A stretch of DNA of 64,000 bases from Kordia sp. SMS9 (GCF_003352465.1 NZ_CP031153.1:1-64000), one strand, 5' to 3'; numbered from the stretch's first letter, positions 17,757-28,022 are shown. Numbers and translations are program-made. Notes: generated from the sequence alone by a model not told the origin.

Positions 17757-18644
17757 TTATTTTTTTGATTCTCGATGTCCTTCTCTGGCAAGCAAGGTGT
17801 TTTTTAATAACATAGCAATCGTCATCGGTCCAACGCCACCTGGTACAGGTGTAATGTGGCTTGTTTTTTTGCTAACATTTTCAAAATCTACATCACCTGT
17901 AATGCGATAACCACGTTTTCTGGTTTCGTCTGGCACACGCGTGATTCCTACATCAATGACAACAGCATCGTCTTTTACCATTTCGGCTTTTAAGAAATTT
18001 GGCTGTCCCAATGCGGTTATGATAATGTCTGCCTGACAGGTAATTTGTGTAATATTTTTTGTGTGACTGTGCGTTAAGGTAACGGTAGAATTTCCTGGAA
18101 AACCACGTCTTCCCATCAAAATGCTCATCGGTCTTCCTACAATGTGGCTTCTTCCAATAACTACAGTATGCTTTCCTTTGGTTTCTACATCATAACGCTC
18201 TAGAAGTTCTAAAATTCCAAAAGGCGTGGCTGGAATAAAGGTTGACATATCCAGTGCCATTTTACCAAAATTCTCTGGATGAAAACCATCTACATCTTTC
18301 TCTGGATTTACGGCCATCAATACTTTTTGTGTATTAATTTGCGGTGGCAAAGGCAACTGAATGATGAATCCGTCAATATCGTCATCTTCATTCAATTCTT
18401 TTATTTTTCGTAACAGTTCCAATTCAGAAGTCGTGTTCGACATGCGCACTAAGGTAGATTCAAAGCCTACGCGTTCGCAGGCACGCACTTTACTTCCAAC
18501 GTATGTTAAACTCGCACCATCATCTCCCACCAAAACTGCGGCTAAATGTGGTACTTTTTCTCCGCGATCTTTCATTTTTTGGACTTCTACTGCTATTTCG
18601 TCCTTGATATCGTTTGATACCTTTTTTCCATCTAATAAAATCAT
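17757..18644 (-). CDS. folD: Bifunctional methylenetetrahydrofolate dehydrogenase/cyclohydrolase
   Basis: Interconverts 5,10-methylene-, methenyl- and formyl-tetrahydrofolate in cytoplasmic one-carbon metabolism. The 295 residues match the usual length. Signatures visible: YVGSKVRACERVGFES with the catalytic Tyr/Lys pair, QLPLPPQINTQKVL, the NAD(P)-binding VVIGRSHIVGRPMS, and the ending TPVGGVGPMTIAML in the form TPVPGGVGPMTIAML. It lies 146 bp downstream of ffh on the same strand; the gap contains low-complexity GCTGGT repeats and dispersed CTGAGCGAAG fragments, so co-transcription is uncertain. Confidence 0.95.
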   Translation of the reverse strand: MILLDGKKVSNDIKDEIAVEVQKMKDRGEKVPHLAAVLVGDDGASLTYVGSKVRACERVGFESTLVRMSNTTSELELLRKIKELNEDDDIDGFIIQLPLPPQINTQKVLMAVNPEKDVDGFHPENFGKMALDMSTFIPATPFGILELLERYDVETKGKHTVVIGRSHIVGRPMSILMGRRGFPGNSTVTLTHSHTKNITQITCQADIIITALGQPNFLKAEMVKDDAVVIDVGITRVPDETRKRGYRITGDVDFENVSKKTSHITPVPGGVGPMTIAMLLKNTLLAREGHRESKK

Positions 18645-18790
18645 GTATAGTTGTGTTGTGTTGTTTCTGGTTGCTGGTGCTGGTGCTGGTTGTTGAAAAA
18701 TTAAAAGAAACTGAGCGAAGCTAAAATTTACATTTAAAATTCAGCATTTAACACTTAAAATTCCCTAAGCAAGCTGAGCGAAGTCGAAGC

Positions 18791-20122
18791 TTAGCCTCCC
18801 ATTCCCTTCATCATTTGCATCAGCTTTCTTCCGCCACCACCTTGCATCATCTTCATCATTTTGCTCATTTGATTGAATTGCTTTAACAGCTGATTCATCT
18901 CTTGAACCGAACGTCCTGCTCCTTTGGCAATACGCTTTTTACGACTTGCATTGATCATCGCTGGTTTGGAACGTTCTGCTGGCGTCATGGAATGAATTAA
19001 CGCTTCAATATGTTTAAAAGCATCGTCTTCAATTTCCATACCTTTCATTGCTTTGGAAGCACCTGGAATCATGCCGACTAGGTCTTTCATGTTCCCCATT
19101 TTCTTTACTTGTTGAATTTGCTTTAAGAAATCGTCAAAACCAAACTGATTCTTAGCAATTTTCTTCTGTAACTTTCTCGCTTCTTCTTCATCAAACTGCT
19201 CTTGCGCTCTTTCTACTAACGAAACAACGTCTCCCATTCCCAAAATACGATCCGCCATACGTGAAGGATAGAAAACATCAATCGCTTCCATCTTTTCACC
19301 TGTACCAATAAATTTGATAGGTTTGTTCACCACAGATTTAATAGAAATCGCTGCTCCACCGCGCGTATCACCATCTAACTTGGTTAAAATAACACCATCA
19401 AAATTTAAGATATCGTTGAAGGCTTTTGCAGTATTCACGGCATCTTGCCCTGTCATAGAATCCACTACAAACAAGGTTTCTTGTGGTTCAATCGCTTTGT
19501 GAATGTTTGCTATTTCGGTCATCATCGCTTCATCCACTGCCAAACGACCTGCGGTATCAATGATGACTACATTGTGTCCATGTTGCTTTGCATGTGCAAT
19601 TCCTGCTGCTGCAATGGCAACTGGATCGTTATTTCCTTTGTCTGAATACACATCAACCTGAATCTGATCTCCTACAACATGCAACTGATCAATCGCCGCT
19701 GGACGGTATACATCACAGGCAACTAATAAAGGTTTCTTCGACTTTTTATTTTTTAAATAATTGGCAAGTTTTCCCGAAAACGTCGTTTTACCCGAACCTT
19801 GCAATCCAGACATCAAAATAATTGATGGTTTGCCAGACAAATTGATTCCTGCGGCATCACCGCCCATCAATTCTGTCAATTCATCTTTTACGATTTTCAC
19901 CATCAACTGCCCTGGCTGTAAGGTTGTCAATACGTTTTGTCCTAAAGCTTTTTCTTTTACTCTTTTCGTAAAATCTTTGGCAATTTTAAAGTTTACATCG
20001 GCATCAAGCAAGGCTCTACGCACTTCTTTCAACGTTTCCGCAACATTTACTTCCGTTATACTTCCATGTCCTTTGAGGACATGCATCGCTTTATCTAGCT
20101 TTTCACTTAAATTATTAAACAT
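18791..20122 (-). CDS. ffh: Signal recognition particle protein Ffh
   Basis: GTPase that binds signal sequences and 4.5S RNA to target proteins to the membrane. N domain at residues 1-90, then the G domain with P-loop GLQGSGKTT near 106, DTAGR, and TKLDGDTRGG. The C-terminal M domain is Met-rich, ending MKMMQGGGGRKLMQMMKGMGG shortened here as a run of MM/GG pairs. At 443 residues it has the family's normal length. Confidence 0.96.
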   Translation of the reverse strand: MFNNLSEKLDKAMHVLKGHGSITEVNVAETLKEVRRALLDADVNFKIAKDFTKRVKEKALGQNVLTTLQPGQLMVKIVKDELTELMGGDAAGINLSGKPSIILMSGLQGSGKTTFSGKLANYLKNKKSKKPLLVACDVYRPAAIDQLHVVGDQIQVDVYSDKGNNDPVAIAAAGIAHAKQHGHNVVIIDTAGRLAVDEAMMTEIANIHKAIEPQETLFVVDSMTGQDAVNTAKAFNDILNFDGVILTKLDGDTRGGAAISIKSVVNKPIKFIGTGEKMEAIDVFYPSRMADRILGMGDVVSLVERAQEQFDEEEARKLQKKIAKNQFGFDDFLKQIQQVKKMGNMKDLVGMIPGASKAMKGMEIEDDAFKHIEALIHSMTPAERSKPAMINASRKKRIAKGAGRSVQEMNQLLKQFNQMSKMMKMMQGGGGRKLMQMMKGMGG

Positions 20123-20472
20123 ACGACTTCATTCTTTTTTTGAGAAGTGGCAAAGATAGTGGAAACTTATAAATTTTGAAAGTTTAAACGGACTAGGTTT
20201 TCTAGGAATTAGGGATTGGGCATTAGGTATTAGAGGGCTTCAAAGAAACTTCTAAATTCAAAATGGGCGTTCCCGCAAGCGGTCAGGCTATCCGCGTTAC
20301 ACGGTAACTTGCTCCTATCCTTAACGCCAAGTTCATATAAAAATAGAAATCCCTAAGTAAAATTGTTACGCTGTACCAAGTTATAGCATCCTTAACGAAA
20401 CTAAAAATGACAAAATCATTGTTTACTTTTACAGTATCTTTTTATATTTAAACTCTTAAAACTGTATACACC
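20123..20472. other. Intergenic region with dispersed repeat fragments
   Basis: No gene in this 350-bp gap. GGGCGTTCCCGCAAGCGGTC (20262-20281) followed by AGGCTATCCGC is a G/C-rich fragment unlike its surroundings, of a type I have seen scattered in Bacteroidota genomes. Two related pieces containing TCCTTAACG follow at 20316 and 20390. Confidence 0.4.
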
Positions 20473-21138
20473 ATGATTATTTTTAACCTCGCTGCTATTT
20501 TAGTAGTATTACTTGCTGCGGTATTATCTATTCCTTTTATAATCATTTATGCACTTGGTGGCATGAATGAAAAAATATTGGTCATCTGCATGAGTTGGAT
20601 GATTTTAGTAGCTTCATTTATTGGAAAATCTGGAGATTTCAACGGACGTCTCTTTTTTATTCCTATGTGGATATTGAGTATTCCTGTGCCTTTTATTTTT
20701 ACGTATGCCACGTATCAATGGGCAGGAATTGGAGTCACTTTTGGTATTTTTCTAGCGTTTATAGGATTGGTGATCGGATTTCTATATTTAGGAGAAAATA
20801 AACGCATGAACAAATTGCGTTTTGAAAAAATTGAGTTTCCAAATCAAGAAGAAGATCCACTAGCCTATTGGGAAGCTGTCAAAGATAAATTCTTCTCACC
20901 CACATTTTTAAAAATGACACCCGAAATTGGACGTTTCAATAGTAGAGTCGCGGAAGCCTTGCAAAGAGATCATCCTGAATTGGCACATTTGGAAGCGTAT
21001 AAACAGGAAATGGGAAAAGCAGGTTCCAAACGAAAAAAGATCAATCCGGAAGCAGCGGAAAATTTAATGGCAGAAATTGATGAAAAAATTAATATGCTTA
21101 AAGAAGCAGCAGAACTCCTAGAAAAAGCTCCAAGTTAA
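20473..21138 (+). CDS. Membrane protein, unknown function
   Basis: Protein of 221 residues with four predicted membrane helices in the first 110 residues (AAILVVLLAAVLSIPFIIIY, ILVICMSWMILVASFIG, FFIPMWILSIPVPFIFTYA, IGVTFGIFLAFIGLVIGFLYL). A charged cytoplasmic tail ends in a helical stretch with coiled-coil character. No known family recognised. It is monocistronic, closed by the terminator at 21158-21189. Confidence 0.75.
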   Translation: MIIFNLAAILVVLLAAVLSIPFIIIYALGGMNEKILVICMSWMILVASFIGKSGDFNGRLFFIPMWILSIPVPFIFTYATYQWAGIGVTFGIFLAFIGLVIGFLYLGENKRMNKLRFEKIEFPNQEEDPLAYWEAVKDKFFSPTFLKMTPEIGRFNSRVAEALQRDHPELAHLEAYKQEMGKAGSKRKKINPEAAENLMAEIDEKINMLKEAAELLEKAPS

Positions 21139-21157
21139 ATACATTTATTCCATAAAA

Positions 21158-21189
21158 AAAGCCGCCCTAATTCAACTAAAGGCGGCTTT
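21158..21189. terminator. Bidirectional terminator
   Basis: AAAGCCGCC (21158-21166) and GGCGGCTTT (21181-21189) form a perfect stem with A-run before it and a short T-run in the stem end. It separates the convergent genes at 20473 and 21236. Confidence 0.75.
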
Positions 21190-21235
21190 GAAGTAGTCAC
21201 TAAACTAACTTAAATAAACACTTAATTTTTATTTT

Positions 21236-23245
21236 TTATAAACACACGTTGCAATCAGCTTCCAAGTTGTATAAAACACTTACTTGGTTCGGATTCAACG
21301 CTGTTTTGTATACTCTAATATCATCTAAATGCCCTTCAAAACCATTTCCTAAAATATAGTTCATCAAAGGAGTATTTCCGATGTCAATACTTGCATTTTC
21401 GTCTACATTTTGTTGCGCGCCATCACGGTATAAACCCACGGTATTATTTCCATCAACTGTAATGACTAAGTGATGCCAATTGGTCGTGTCGGTTGGTAAA
21501 TTGGCGTCCATATTCCACGGATCGTCCCATAAACCATAGCCAGAATCTGCATCACTGAAAACTGGCGTATTCAAATCGAACACACTGATTTGGAAACCTT
21601 CACTCACCGCACTTCCTTTTTGGAATAGAATTTCGTAATTGGAAGGATTTGTATTTTGCATTTTAAACCATAGACTTACCGAAAATGAATCTCCTTGTAC
21701 AATTTGGTTGGTGTTTGTCACAGGAATTTCTACCATTTCATTACCATTGAACGCAATAGCACAGGCTGAATTTCCTGCTCTGTCTGCCACATAATTATAG
21801 GTATTGGAAGCTTCCCAATTGCTCACTAAATCTTTAGTTTCGTTGGCAAACGGCATGTACAACACTAAGTTTTCTGTTAAAACCGTATTGTTGGTGCAAC
21901 ATTCTTCTACAGAAATGTTTATGGTAAATATTTGAAATGTTCCTTGTAGATCTTCAATGCGTAAGTATAAAGTTTCTTGTGAGGATGTGTTGGTGTACGA
22001 CGTTGGAAATATTGGAGATACATCCGTTTCTGCATCTACCTGCGAGTAATGGAATGAATAGGTAAACTCTTGCGTACAACTAATCGTATTAATGAATAAT
22101 TGTTCTAAATTCATTGCTACAAAACCATCAAACGGATTTTCTTCATCGCAAATCGTCGTTTGTAGATTTTCAAAACATTCAAAAGGTGTCGCGTTTTCAC
22201 AAACTTTCTGCAAGGTAATTTCTTGATTTCCGCTGTGAATTGTCAATTGATCTTCGCTACATTCGTCAATAATCCACGAACCATTTAAAACAGTCAATTC
22301 AGTATTTATATTGCTTACATTTAACACCAAACTTCCTTCTGAAATGGCAACCTCCCAATTTCCTGTGTAAACGGTGCTACTTGTCGGATCTGTTGAAAAG
22401 GTAAACGAACCATCATCAGTAAAGTAAAATTCATATTCGAGTTCTTGATTTCCTGCAAAATTGGTGATTCGCCAAAAACAGTCTACCAAACTCGCAGACA
22501 CTTGTGCTTCGGTGCAATTGGCGTCGTTGTGATTGTTGTCATCGTCCTCGTCGCAAGTATTTTCTGCGGAAGCGATCGCCGTTTCCAATTCTTCATTAGT
22601 ATTCACCGTGATGACAGTTCCATCGGCTTTCACCAAACTAATTGGATAGTTGATGCTGGCAATAACGCCACTGGAAAGTGTTTGTAAAAAGTAGAACAAG
22701 GTTTCGTCATCCAAAATGGTAACTGTTTCCGTCACTTCAAAATTTACATCAAACACGGCAATGCTAAACGGATATTGAAAGTCTACACATTCAATGTCAA
22801 TATCGGGTTGATTCGGTCCTGCACAAGTTGCAACCTGCGCCAACAATGCTGCTTGGTTTTCTATAGTAATTGCTGTATAATCGCTTAAAATAATGGTGAT
22901 AGGATACGTAATGGCAACCGAAGTATTATCAGACTGACTTAATAATTCAAGAATTGCAGGATAGTCATTGCTGCTATTTACTGTAATCGTCGTTCCATTG
23001 ATGGCAACCGTCACAGGCAAATCGACCAAAAAACAATTGGCATTGTCAATCAAATTGTCCAAAGATCCATCTAACAATGAAACGCGTTCCATCAATCGTG
23101 GCAAGGTACTATTGGCAACCAAAGTGGCTTCCGTGTCAGGTTCGGAAGCTTGTACTGTTTCTTCTTGGCATGCATACAAACAAAGTACAATCGCGCAAAG
23201 CAAAAACACCGTTTGTATAACTTTCATTGGGGCAATTTTATTCAT
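21236..23245 (-). CDS. Large surface lipoprotein with LamG-type domain
   Basis: Protein of 669 residues with lipobox (LCLYACQEET). Residues about 60-230 hold three related units of the form SxITYPIxIxLxDxTxITIxNxxxL; a lipocalin-like segment (CFWRITNF ... LNGSWIIDECSEDQLTIHSG) lies at about 245-345; a LamG/concanavalin-like domain fills the C-terminal 200 residues (VLYMPFANETKDLVSNW, SFSVSLWFKMQNTNPSNYEILFQ in part, and LDDIRVYKTALN). The start may be ATG at 23245 or at 23227. A surface role in glycan binding is inferred. It is divergent from the sigma-factor gene. Confidence 0.82.
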   Translation of the reverse strand: MNKIAPMKVIQTVFLLCAIVLCLYACQEETVQASEPDTEATLVANSTLPRLMERVSLLDGSLDNLIDNANCFLVDLPVTVAINGTTITVNSSNDYPAILELLSQSDNTSVAITYPITIILSDYTAITIENQAALLAQVATCAGPNQPDIDIECVDFQYPFSIAVFDVNFEVTETVTILDDETLFYFLQTLSSGVIASINYPISLVKADGTVITVNTNEELETAIASAENTCDEDDDNNHNDANCTEAQVSASLVDCFWRITNFAGNQELEYEFYFTDDGSFTFSTDPTSSTVYTGNWEVAISEGSLVLNVSNINTELTVLNGSWIIDECSEDQLTIHSGNQEITLQKVCENATPFECFENLQTTICDEENPFDGFVAMNLEQLFINTISCTQEFTYSFHYSQVDAETDVSPIFPTSYTNTSSQETLYLRIEDLQGTFQIFTINISVEECCTNNTVLTENLVLYMPFANETKDLVSNWEASNTYNYVADRAGNSACAIAFNGNEMVEIPVTNTNQIVQGDSFSVSLWFKMQNTNPSNYEILFQKGSAVSEGFQISVFDLNTPVFSDADSGYGLWDDPWNMDANLPTDTTNWHHLVITVDGNNTVGLYRDGAQQNVDENASIDIGNTPLMNYILGNGFEGHLDDIRVYKTALNPNQVSVLYNLEADCNVCL

Positions 23246-23361
23246 ATAATAGTAGTCTACTCTTTTAGTATGCTATTAATGAAACAACTCAAACGGCAAA
23301 ATTCCCACCTTTATTTATAAAAAATTTATGTTTACTTTTAACCATTGTTAAGCCAACCAAC

Positions 23362-23877
23362 ATGCCAAAATCGCTCCAAGATAATATTTGCAATGAAGTG
23401 ATGTTTTCTAGTTTTTTTAAGAAGCATTACCAAAGCCTGTATTCGTATTTGTACTACAAGTTTGGCGATTATTTGAATCCGGAAGATAAAACACAGGAAG
23501 CATTTACCAAATTGTGGCAAAATTGTGGCAAAGTAAAACCCGAAAAAGCGAAAAGTTACGTGTTTACCATTGGGAATAATATGATGCTGAATGAAGTAAA
23601 ACATCATAAAGTGGTGCTGCAGCATCAAAAAATTAAGCCAAAATCGCATACGAATGAAAGTCCTGAATTTTTAATGCAGGAGCAAGAATATTTACAAAAA
23701 TTGCAGCGTGCTATTGGAAATTTGACAGAATCCGAACGTACGGCTTTTTTGATGAATCGTGTGGAAGGAAAACGGCATAAGGAAATTGCGACACTTTTGG
23801 ATATTTCGGCAAAAGCGGTTGAAAAACGTATTTATAGAGCATTGCGAAAGTTGCGAGAAGAAATTGAAGAGCTTTAG
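23362..23877 (+). CDS. ECF sigma-70 family factor
   Basis: Sigma factor of 171 residues. Region 2 is seen at FFKKHYQSLYSYLYYKFGD and EDKTQEAFTKLWQN, region 4 at LTESERTAFLMNRVEGKRHK and AVEKRIYRALRKLR. It has the size of the FecI-like class that controls TonB-dependent uptake in Bacteroidota. The anti-sigma factor and receptor lie downstream, forming a cell-surface signalling cassette. Confidence 0.9.
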   Translation: MPKSLQDNICNEVMFSSFFKKHYQSLYSYLYYKFGDYLNPEDKTQEAFTKLWQNCGKVKPEKAKSYVFTIGNNMMLNEVKHHKVVLQHQKIKPKSHTNESPEFLMQEQEYLQKLQRAIGNLTESERTAFLMNRVEGKRHKEIATLLDISAKAVEKRIYRALRKLREEIEEL

Positions 23878-24230
23878 GGAATTACGATTGTTGATTTACG
23901 ATTTACGATTGTTGATTGTTCATCTCGACTGCGCTCGATGTGACAGTTATGATTGAAGATCAACGATTTTTGATTTTTGATTCTCAAAACGTCAGATTGA
24001 GTGAAATTTTGAAAAGATTTTGTATCGAAATCTGCTGAGAAGCAGTTGTATTCAAAGTACTTCTCGATACAAATTTGTTGCACAAATTCACTCGAAGTGA
24101 CGATTTGTTGATTGAAGTTTAAGTGTTTATAAGTGTAGGTGTTTAGCTTTGAAAAAATCTCAATACTCAATACTAACAAAAGAACAGGGGAATTTTAGAT
24201 AGTAAGTTGTTATATAGATAAGTAACGATT
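23878..24230. repeat. Intergenic repeat region within the sigma cassette
   Basis: 353 bp without a gene. Begins with iterated GATTGTTGATTTACGATT-like units (23886-23920). A large imperfect inverted repeat follows: TTTGTATCGAAA... (24019) with TTCTCGATACAAA (24062-24074), and AATTTGTTGCACAAATT. Motifs CTCGAAGTGACG and CATCTCGACTGCGCTCGATG match dispersed fragments at 4.2 kb and 18.7 kb. Confidence 0.5.
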
Positions 24231-25127
24231 ATGGAACGAGAAGAATTAATTCAAAAATGGCTTGATCATGCGTTGACTTCTGAAGAATTGGAAGCCTTTA
24301 AAAGGTTGGAAGATTATGAGGAATTGACCAAGATGCAAAACGCCTTACAGTATTTTAAAGCGCCAAAAGTGGACGCAGATGCTGCTTATACTAGAGTAAC
24401 TACTACAAAAAAAGATACATTCAAACCTACGGCATGGTTCAAACCTTTACTTAAAATTGCCGCAATTTTAGTCATCGGTTTTGGCACATACTATTATATG
24501 ACATTCCCCACGCTCACAACACATGACACCGTTGCGGCACATAAAACGTTGATCGAACTACCCGATGCTTCCGAAGTTTCCCTAAACGCAGTAACAAGTT
24601 TGTCGTATAATGCAGCTACTTGGGAAGAACATCGCAAAGTCAATTTAGACGGAGAAGCTTATTTTAAAGTCGCCAAAGGAAAGACCTTTAGTGTGATTAC
24701 GGACGACGGAATTGTCACGGTTTTAGGAACAGAATTTAATGTAAAACAGCGCGACGACTTGTTTGAAGTCTTCTGCTATGAAGGCGCTGTACAAGTAACG
24801 CACAATGATACAAAAGTGGTTTTAAAACCAGGGCAACGTTATTTGATACTGAATGGGAAAGAATTCCGCAACGAAGAAGAAAATCTAAAAGAACCTACAT
24901 GGATACACAATGAAAGTGCTTTTAAAAGTTTACCTTTACAAGAAGTAATTCAAGAGTTTGAACGACAGTATAATGTAACGGTTGAAGTCGAAAATATTAA
25001 CACTTCTCAAATAGTGACGGGAAGTTTTACACACACCAATATTGACACGGCACTAAAATCTATTACATTACCGTTTAACTTACAGTATCAGAAGAAACAA
25101 AATTCGATTATTCTAAAACGTGATTAA
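24231..25127 (+). CDS. FecR-type anti-sigma factor
   Basis: Membrane anti-sigma factor of 298 residues. The short cytoplasmic part (1-75) begins REELIQKWLDHALTSEELEAF; one membrane helix (LLKIAAILVIGFGTYYYM) lies near residue 85. The periplasmic FecR domain contains LIELPDASEVSLNAVTSLSY, LDGEAYFKVAKGKTFSV and VLGTEFNVKQR. The C-terminal segment LPLQEVIQEFERQYNVTVEV is the usual secretin/STN-like end. It overlaps the receptor gene by 8 bp, indicating translational coupling. Confidence 0.9.
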   Translation: MEREELIQKWLDHALTSEELEAFKRLEDYEELTKMQNALQYFKAPKVDADAAYTRVTTTKKDTFKPTAWFKPLLKIAAILVIGFGTYYYMTFPTLTTHDTVAAHKTLIELPDASEVSLNAVTSLSYNAATWEEHRKVNLDGEAYFKVAKGKTFSVITDDGIVTVLGTEFNVKQRDDLFEVFCYEGAVQVTHNDTKVVLKPGQRYLILNGKEFRNEEENLKEPTWIHNESAFKSLPLQEVIQEFERQYNVTVEVENINTSQIVTGSFTHTNIDTALKSITLPFNLQYQKKQNSIILKRD

Positions 25128-27426
25128 AAAACGCGTAGGCAACTTTCTCACTTTTTTTTGCTTCTTTCTTAGTTTTCAGTGCCTTATCGCACAGGGAAAT
25201 CAAGAGAATAAACGATTACTGTCCAAATTATTACCCGAAATTCAAAAACGCTACGATGTTGTTTTTTCGTATGTAGATAATACACTCGACACGGTTTTGG
25301 TAACTCCGATCAAAAAAACGATTTCTTTACGGGATTTGTTAAACGGTTTTGAGTCGGAAACGAATTTGCGCTTCACGATTATTAACAAACGCTACATTGC
25401 CATTACGGTGTTTAAAGATCAAATTCAAGAGTTGGATGAAGTTTATTTGACCGAGTATATTGCTTCTGGAATTTCTACGAATAGAACAGGACAAATTACG
25501 GTAAAACCTAAGAATTTCAGCATTCTTCCCGGCGTTACAGAACCTGACGTTTTATTGACGATTCAAGCTTTGCCAGGAATTTCTAGCGTGAACGAAACGG
25601 TTTCCAATATCAACATTCGTGGCGGCACCAACGATCAAAATATTTTATTGTGGGATGATATTAAAATGTATCAATCTGGACATTTTTTCGGATTGATTTC
25701 TGCGTTTAATCCGTATTTTCTCAAAAAAGTAACCGTTACTAAAAACGGTACAAGTGCGCAACATGGCGATGGCGTTTCTGGGATGATTCAGATGGATTTG
25801 GACCAACATGTAAATGATTCTTTAATCGCTGGCGCGGGAATGAACTTCATACACGTTGACGGTTTCGCCAAAGTACAACTCAACAAAAAAATGGAAGTGC
25901 AAGTTTCGGCGCGTCGTTCGATTACCGATGTATTTGAAACACCAACGTATGCTATCTATTTTGATCGAATTTTTCAAGATACGGACATCACCAATAACAA
26001 TCAGGATACAAATTCTACAACCACAACGAATAGAGATTTTTATTTCTATGACATGAGTACGAAGTTTATCTATGATATTTCGAAAACAGACAATTTGCAG
26101 TTTAGTTTTTTGAATATTTTTAATGACCTAAGTTACACGGAAGAAGCCACACTGAACAACCGACGACAAGCGGTAAATAGTGGAATCACGCAACGAAACT
26201 TGGCAACTGGTTTGACGTACAATCGCGAATGGAATCCTGCATTTTCTACGCAAGTACAACTGTATACGTCCAATTATAATTTGGAAGCGACCAATTTTAA
26301 CATCACGGACAATCAACGCCTTTTTCAAGAGAATGATTTGGCAGACAGCGCAATTCGATTGCATACAAACTATCGTATTGATGAAAATTTCACCCTAGAA
26401 ACTGGCTATCAGTTTTCAGAAATTGGCATTACGAATATTCAAGATGTGAGCAATCCGCAATTTCGCAGCGAACGCAAAGATGTCATGCGAACTCACGCGT
26501 TGTATTCAGAAGTGCATTATTTTTCAGATAGTTATCGTACCATGTTAACGTTTGGAATTCGTGGCAATCGGTATGGAAAGATTGACAAATTTCGTTTTGA
26601 GCCGCGTTTGAATTTTAGGCAACAATTTTCAGATTATTTTAGTGTATTGGTGTTGGGTGAATTTAAAAGTCAGGCCATTTCACAAGTCATTGATTTGCAG
26701 AATGATTTTTTAGGCATTGAAAAACGCCGTTGGACCTTAGCCAATGGAACTTCTGTTCCACTAATTGAAAGCAAACAAGCTTCTGTGGGCGTTCAATATA
26801 ACAAAAACAACTTGTTGATAACGGCTGAAGCATACATTAAAGAAGTTGACGGAATTACGACAAGAAGCCAAGGGTTTCAAAATCAGTTTCAATTTGTCAA
26901 TGCTGTCGGAAGTTATAAAACTTATGGAATTGATGTGTTGTTCAACAAAAAATGGCGCGATTTGAATACTTGGTTGAGTTATTCCGTAAGCAAAAACGAG
27001 TATAAATTTACGTCGCTTAATAGCGGAAATCCGTTTCCAAACAATATTGACATCACGCACAATTTTACGCTTGGCGCAACCTATTCTTGGAAGAATTTTG
27101 AATTTTCATTGGGAACTAATTATCGTTCTGGAATTCCAAACACAACCGTTGGCACACCAAATCTCACCAACGGAGAAATCAACTATAATGCGCCAAATGC
27201 AGCAAACTTAGAGGATTATTTTAGAACGGACTTCTCGGCTACCTATCGTTTGACACTTTCCAAAAAGAAAAAAATCTACTCCAAAATCGGGTTGTCTATC
27301 TGGAACATTTTTGATCAACAAAACGTGTTGAATGAATATTACAATTTGGACAATGAAGTTGTTTCGCAGATACAAAATCGCGCGTTGGGCATTACGCCAA
27401 ATTTGAGTTTTCGTTTAGACTTTTAA
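25120..27426 (+). CDS. TonB-dependent receptor with N-terminal signalling domain
   Basis: Outer-membrane receptor of 768 residues starting at a GTG overlapping the end of the FecR gene. Signal peptide to about residue 26, then an STN-like signalling domain (LPEIQKRYDVVFSYVD to LRFTIINKRYIAI), a plug (VLLTIQALPGISSVNETVSN and NIRGGTNDQNILLWDDIKMY in part), and a beta-barrel ending RALGITPNLSFRLDF with the terminal Phe expected for barrel insertion. The STN domain would contact the FecR protein so that ligand binding activates the sigma factor. Substrate unknown. Confidence 0.9.
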   Translation: MIKKRVGNFLTFFCFFLSFQCLIAQGNQENKRLLSKLLPEIQKRYDVVFSYVDNTLDTVLVTPIKKTISLRDLLNGFESETNLRFTIINKRYIAITVFKDQIQELDEVYLTEYIASGISTNRTGQITVKPKNFSILPGVTEPDVLLTIQALPGISSVNETVSNINIRGGTNDQNILLWDDIKMYQSGHFFGLISAFNPYFLKKVTVTKNGTSAQHGDGVSGMIQMDLDQHVNDSLIAGAGMNFIHVDGFAKVQLNKKMEVQVSARRSITDVFETPTYAIYFDRIFQDTDITNNNQDTNSTTTTNRDFYFYDMSTKFIYDISKTDNLQFSFLNIFNDLSYTEEATLNNRRQAVNSGITQRNLATGLTYNREWNPAFSTQVQLYTSNYNLEATNFNITDNQRLFQENDLADSAIRLHTNYRIDENFTLETGYQFSEIGITNIQDVSNPQFRSERKDVMRTHALYSEVHYFSDSYRTMLTFGIRGNRYGKIDKFRFEPRLNFRQQFSDYFSVLVLGEFKSQAISQVIDLQNDFLGIEKRRWTLANGTSVPLIESKQASVGVQYNKNNLLITAEAYIKEVDGITTRSQGFQNQFQFVNAVGSYKTYGIDVLFNKKWRDLNTWLSYSVSKNEYKFTSLNSGNPFPNNIDITHNFTLGATYSWKNFEFSLGTNYRSGIPNTTVGTPNLTNGEINYNAPNAANLEDYFRTDFSATYRLTLSKKKKIYSKIGLSIWNIFDQQNVLNEYYNLDNEVVSQIQNRALGITPNLSFRLDF

Positions 27427-27548
27427 GCAAGGAATTATTCTATATGTAATCTTTAGATATAGTACAACATAGTGAAGTACAATAATCGATGTTAAAAAAA
27501 TGATAAGCAACTTTGATCTTTAATTATATTATCATAGTTTTAGAATAC

Positions 27549-28022
27549 ATGGAAATAACTATTGGAATTTTAGGGTTTATCATTGCTATTATTGCTATTA
27601 TTGATTTTAAATACGGTTTCTTTTCAAAGCCTGCAGAAAAAGAGAAACTGGAAGAAGAAGAAGAGATCGATCCTTTAGAAGCTCAATTTAAAGCAACTCA
27701 AAAGCTATCAGAAGAGGTTCAGCTGGACATCGAAAATTATATTTTGAAAGCGAATGCTGCTCATAAACTTCTATTTAAAGACATGACATTCAGCAATTAT
27801 CTAACTCACATGAGGGAAACTCACCATGAAAATTTGTCGGATAGTTTATATGAAAGATTAAGCAACTTGGAATTGACTAAAAGCAATACAGTCTTCATTA
27901 TTAAAAGCCTTGAATACCAATTTTCGGCTTTACTACAAATTAAAAATAAAATGCAGTTATTAAATCTGCTATATTCAAGAAAAATAGCGCTTACAAAAAA
28001 CCAAAATTTAGCATTGCATTAA
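27549..28022 (+). CDS. Small single-pass membrane protein
   Basis: Protein of 157 residues. The ATG at 27549 is chosen over an upstream TTG because it directly opens the membrane helix (MEITIGILGFIIAIIAIIDF). A Glu-rich stretch (EKEKLEEEEEID) follows, then a helical soluble domain. No family recognised. It lies just before the restriction-modification genes and shares their low GC, so it could be part of that insertion. Confidence 0.6.
   Translation: MEITIGILGFIIAIIAIIDFKYGFFSKPAEKEKLEEEEEIDPLEAQFKATQKLSEEVQLDIENYILKANAAHKLLFKDMTFSNYLTHMRETHHENLSDSLYERLSNLELTKSNTVFIIKSLEYQFSALLQIKNKMQLLNLLYSRKIALTKNQNLALH

Noticed and set aside
20262..20295. GC-rich fragment as a tRNA piece
   Set aside because: No cloverleaf or anticodon arm could be formed; it looks like a dispersed repeat fragment.
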